Of a stretch of DNA of 15,554 nucleotides, positions 14,977 through 15,554 are shown piece after piece (the first letter of the stretch is position 1; each line of letters opens with the position of its first letter). The stretch spans positions 1-15,554 of the forward strand of contig CAJUFW010000007.1 of NCBI GenBank assembly GCA_910585655.1, written 5' to 3'. Made by a program: the position numbers and the translations under genes. The notes under the pieces were generated by a model. It was not told the origin of the DNA and did no database searches. It saw only the letters and a program-made list of their open reading frames with translations. This DNA is from an uncultured Lachnospiraceae bacterium. GTDB taxonomy: Bacteria > Bacillota_A > Clostridia > Lachnospirales > Lachnospiraceae.

Positions 14977-14992
14977 ATGAGTAAAAAAATGC

Positions 14993-15021
14993 TTGACAGA
15001 TATTTTTCCAACGCGTATAAT
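14993..15021 (+). promoter_or_regulatory. Perfect consensus promoter for the AtuA-like gene
   Basis: TTGACA (14993-14998) and TATAAT (15016-15021) are both perfect and exactly 17 bases apart, giving a predicted transcription start near 15028. A promoter this strong normally needs repression. It lies directly after a repressor gene and just before a candidate operator. Confidence 0.93.
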
Positions 15022-15030
15022 AAATTTAAG

Positions 15031-15108
15031 TAAAACGTTAGACCTAAGAAAAATCGTTCGGTAAGGCAGAAGGATTTTCCTAATTGTTTTCTACAGTACA
15101 ACGTTATA
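15031..15108. promoter_or_regulatory. Pair of candidate LacI-family operators
   Basis: TAAAACGTTAGA (15031-15042) and TACAACGTTATA (15097-15108) agree at ten of twelve positions and share a palindromic AACGTT core with the central CG typical of LacI-family sites. The first begins about three bases after the predicted transcription start, the classical place for a blocking operator. The second is 66 bp downstream, close to six helical turns, which would allow looping. Binding by the adjacent repressor is inference. Confidence 0.6.
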
Positions 15109-15114
15109 GCACTC

Positions 15115-15151
15115 AACAGACCGGTAGTTCTCCTAAGACTGCCGACCTGTT
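15115..15151 (+). other. Leader hairpin in the AtuA-like mRNA
   Basis: AACAG (15115-15119) pairs with CTGTT (15147-15151), and CGGTAGT (15122-15128) with ACTGCCG (15138-15144), one wobble included. A 2x2 internal mismatch separates the stems. The loop (15129-15137) holds TCTCCT, complementary to the ribosome binding site AGGAGG at 15170-15175. No T-run follows, so it is not a terminator. It may stabilise the leader or mask the ribosome binding site. Confidence 0.5.
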
Positions 15152-15180
15152 ATGAATAAGAGAGTTAGAAGGAGGAAAAC

Positions 15181-15554
15181 ATGGACAAAGTAATTATCGG
15201 CGGCGGTCAGGGATTTTGGGGCGACAGCAACGATGCAGCCATCCATATGGTAAAAAACAGCAACATCAACTATATGGCATGTGACTATTTGGCAGAGCTT
15301 ACCCTTTCCATTATGGCACGTCAGAAACTGAAAAACCCACAGGCTGGGTATGCCAGGGACTTCCTGGAAATGATGCGTGCCTGCGGCAAGGAGGCATACG
15401 AGAAAAATATCCGTGTGCTGACCAATGCAGGTGGTATGAACATCGAAGGTATGGTAGAGGCGCTAAAGCAGCTTGCCGAGGAGCAGGAGCTTCATGGATT
15501 AAAGATTGGCTATGTGCTGGGAGATGAGATTTCAGCAGAGATTCCAAGGCTTTT
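15181..15554 (+). CDS. AtuA / DUF1446-family protein, N-terminal part (runs off the window)
   Basis: The open frame has no stop before the edge and gives 124 residues. The N-terminus, MDKVIIGGGQGFWGDSNDAA followed by INYMACDYLAELTLSIMARQ, and LTNAGGMNIEGM near residue 90 match the DUF1446 / acyclic terpene utilisation AtuA family. Members found in Firmicutes often accompany catabolic gene clusters, but their reaction is not well defined; the name comes from an acyclic terpene pathway and should not be taken as substrate evidence here. No signal peptide is seen. The start is firmly supported by AAGGAGG (15169-15175), five bases before the ATG. It follows the LacI gene after 204 bases holding a consensus promoter and candidate operators, and is probably the first gene of a repressed operon that continues to the right. 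Confidence 0.8.
   Translation, partial: MDKVIIGGGQGFWGDSNDAAIHMVKNSNINYMACDYLAELTLSIMARQKLKNPQAGYARDFLEMMRACGKEAYEKNIRVLTNAGGMNIEGMVEALKQLAEEQELHGLKIGYVLGDEISAEIPRL

Noticed and set aside
15028..15180. Known metabolite riboswitch in the AtuA leader
   Set aside because: I recognise no conserved core of a common riboswitch class, and operators plus a simple hairpin explain the visible structure.

Overview
The window looks like a chromosomal contig end from an anaerobic, fermentative Firmicute, most probably a Lachnospiraceae-type Clostridia. Reasons: GGAGG-type ribosome binding sites throughout, GTG starts, an NfnA/NfnB-like pair, a rubrerythrin, a DUF5688 protein (a family I associate with Lachnospiraceae), a GerMN lipoprotein and a TepA-type ClpP-like protease. 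No rRNA, tRNA, CRISPR array, transposase or phage gene is visible. The first 32 bases are not biological: they match the Illumina TruSeq read-1 adapter, so the left edge is an untrimmed contig end and the first gene is cut there.

Layout. 33-3368/4012 (+): the 3' end of nfnA, a 151-base gap holding a large hairpin between 16-bp direct repeats, nfnB, a membrane protein with degenerate GGDEF and EAL domains, and an overlapping YhhN-like membrane protein. 4062-5128 (+): promoter and a DUF5688 protein. 5139-6247 (+): cytosolic type I L-asparaginase, followed by a hairpin. 6357-7703 (+): a ClpP-like (TepA) protease and, from its own promoter, a GerMN-domain lipoprotein. 7712-11535 (+): an AraC-family regulator, a terminator, then rhamnulokinase (rhaB) and L-rhamnose isomerase (rhaA). 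11586-12275 (+): a strong promoter, rubrerythrin and its terminator. 12300-13757 (-): a DUF1846/UPF0371 protein, divergent from the next gene. 13853-15554 (+): a LacI-family regulator, then a perfect consensus sigma-A promoter and the start of an AtuA/DUF1446-family gene that runs off the right edge.

How the genes work together. NfnAB would couple NADPH, NADH and ferredoxin pools in the cytosol. RhaA and RhaB carry out the first two cytosolic steps of L-rhamnose breakdown, with the AraC protein as likely regulator; the aldolase and transporter are not in the window. Rubrerythrin fits peroxide defence in an anaerobe. The LacI protein probably represses the gene after it: two copies of a palindromic 12-mer with a central CG lie just after the predicted transcription start and 66 bp further on. 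No gap between genes exceeds 300 bases (the longest are 4013-4231 and 14977-15180), and their contents are described below.

The most notable observations are the hairpin-repeat element between nfnA and nfnB, the doubly degenerate GGDEF/EAL protein, and the putative two-operator LacI circuit with an mRNA leader that could mask the ribosome binding site of the AtuA-like gene. I found no convincing new multi-gene system; most of the window is ordinary core and accessory metabolism.
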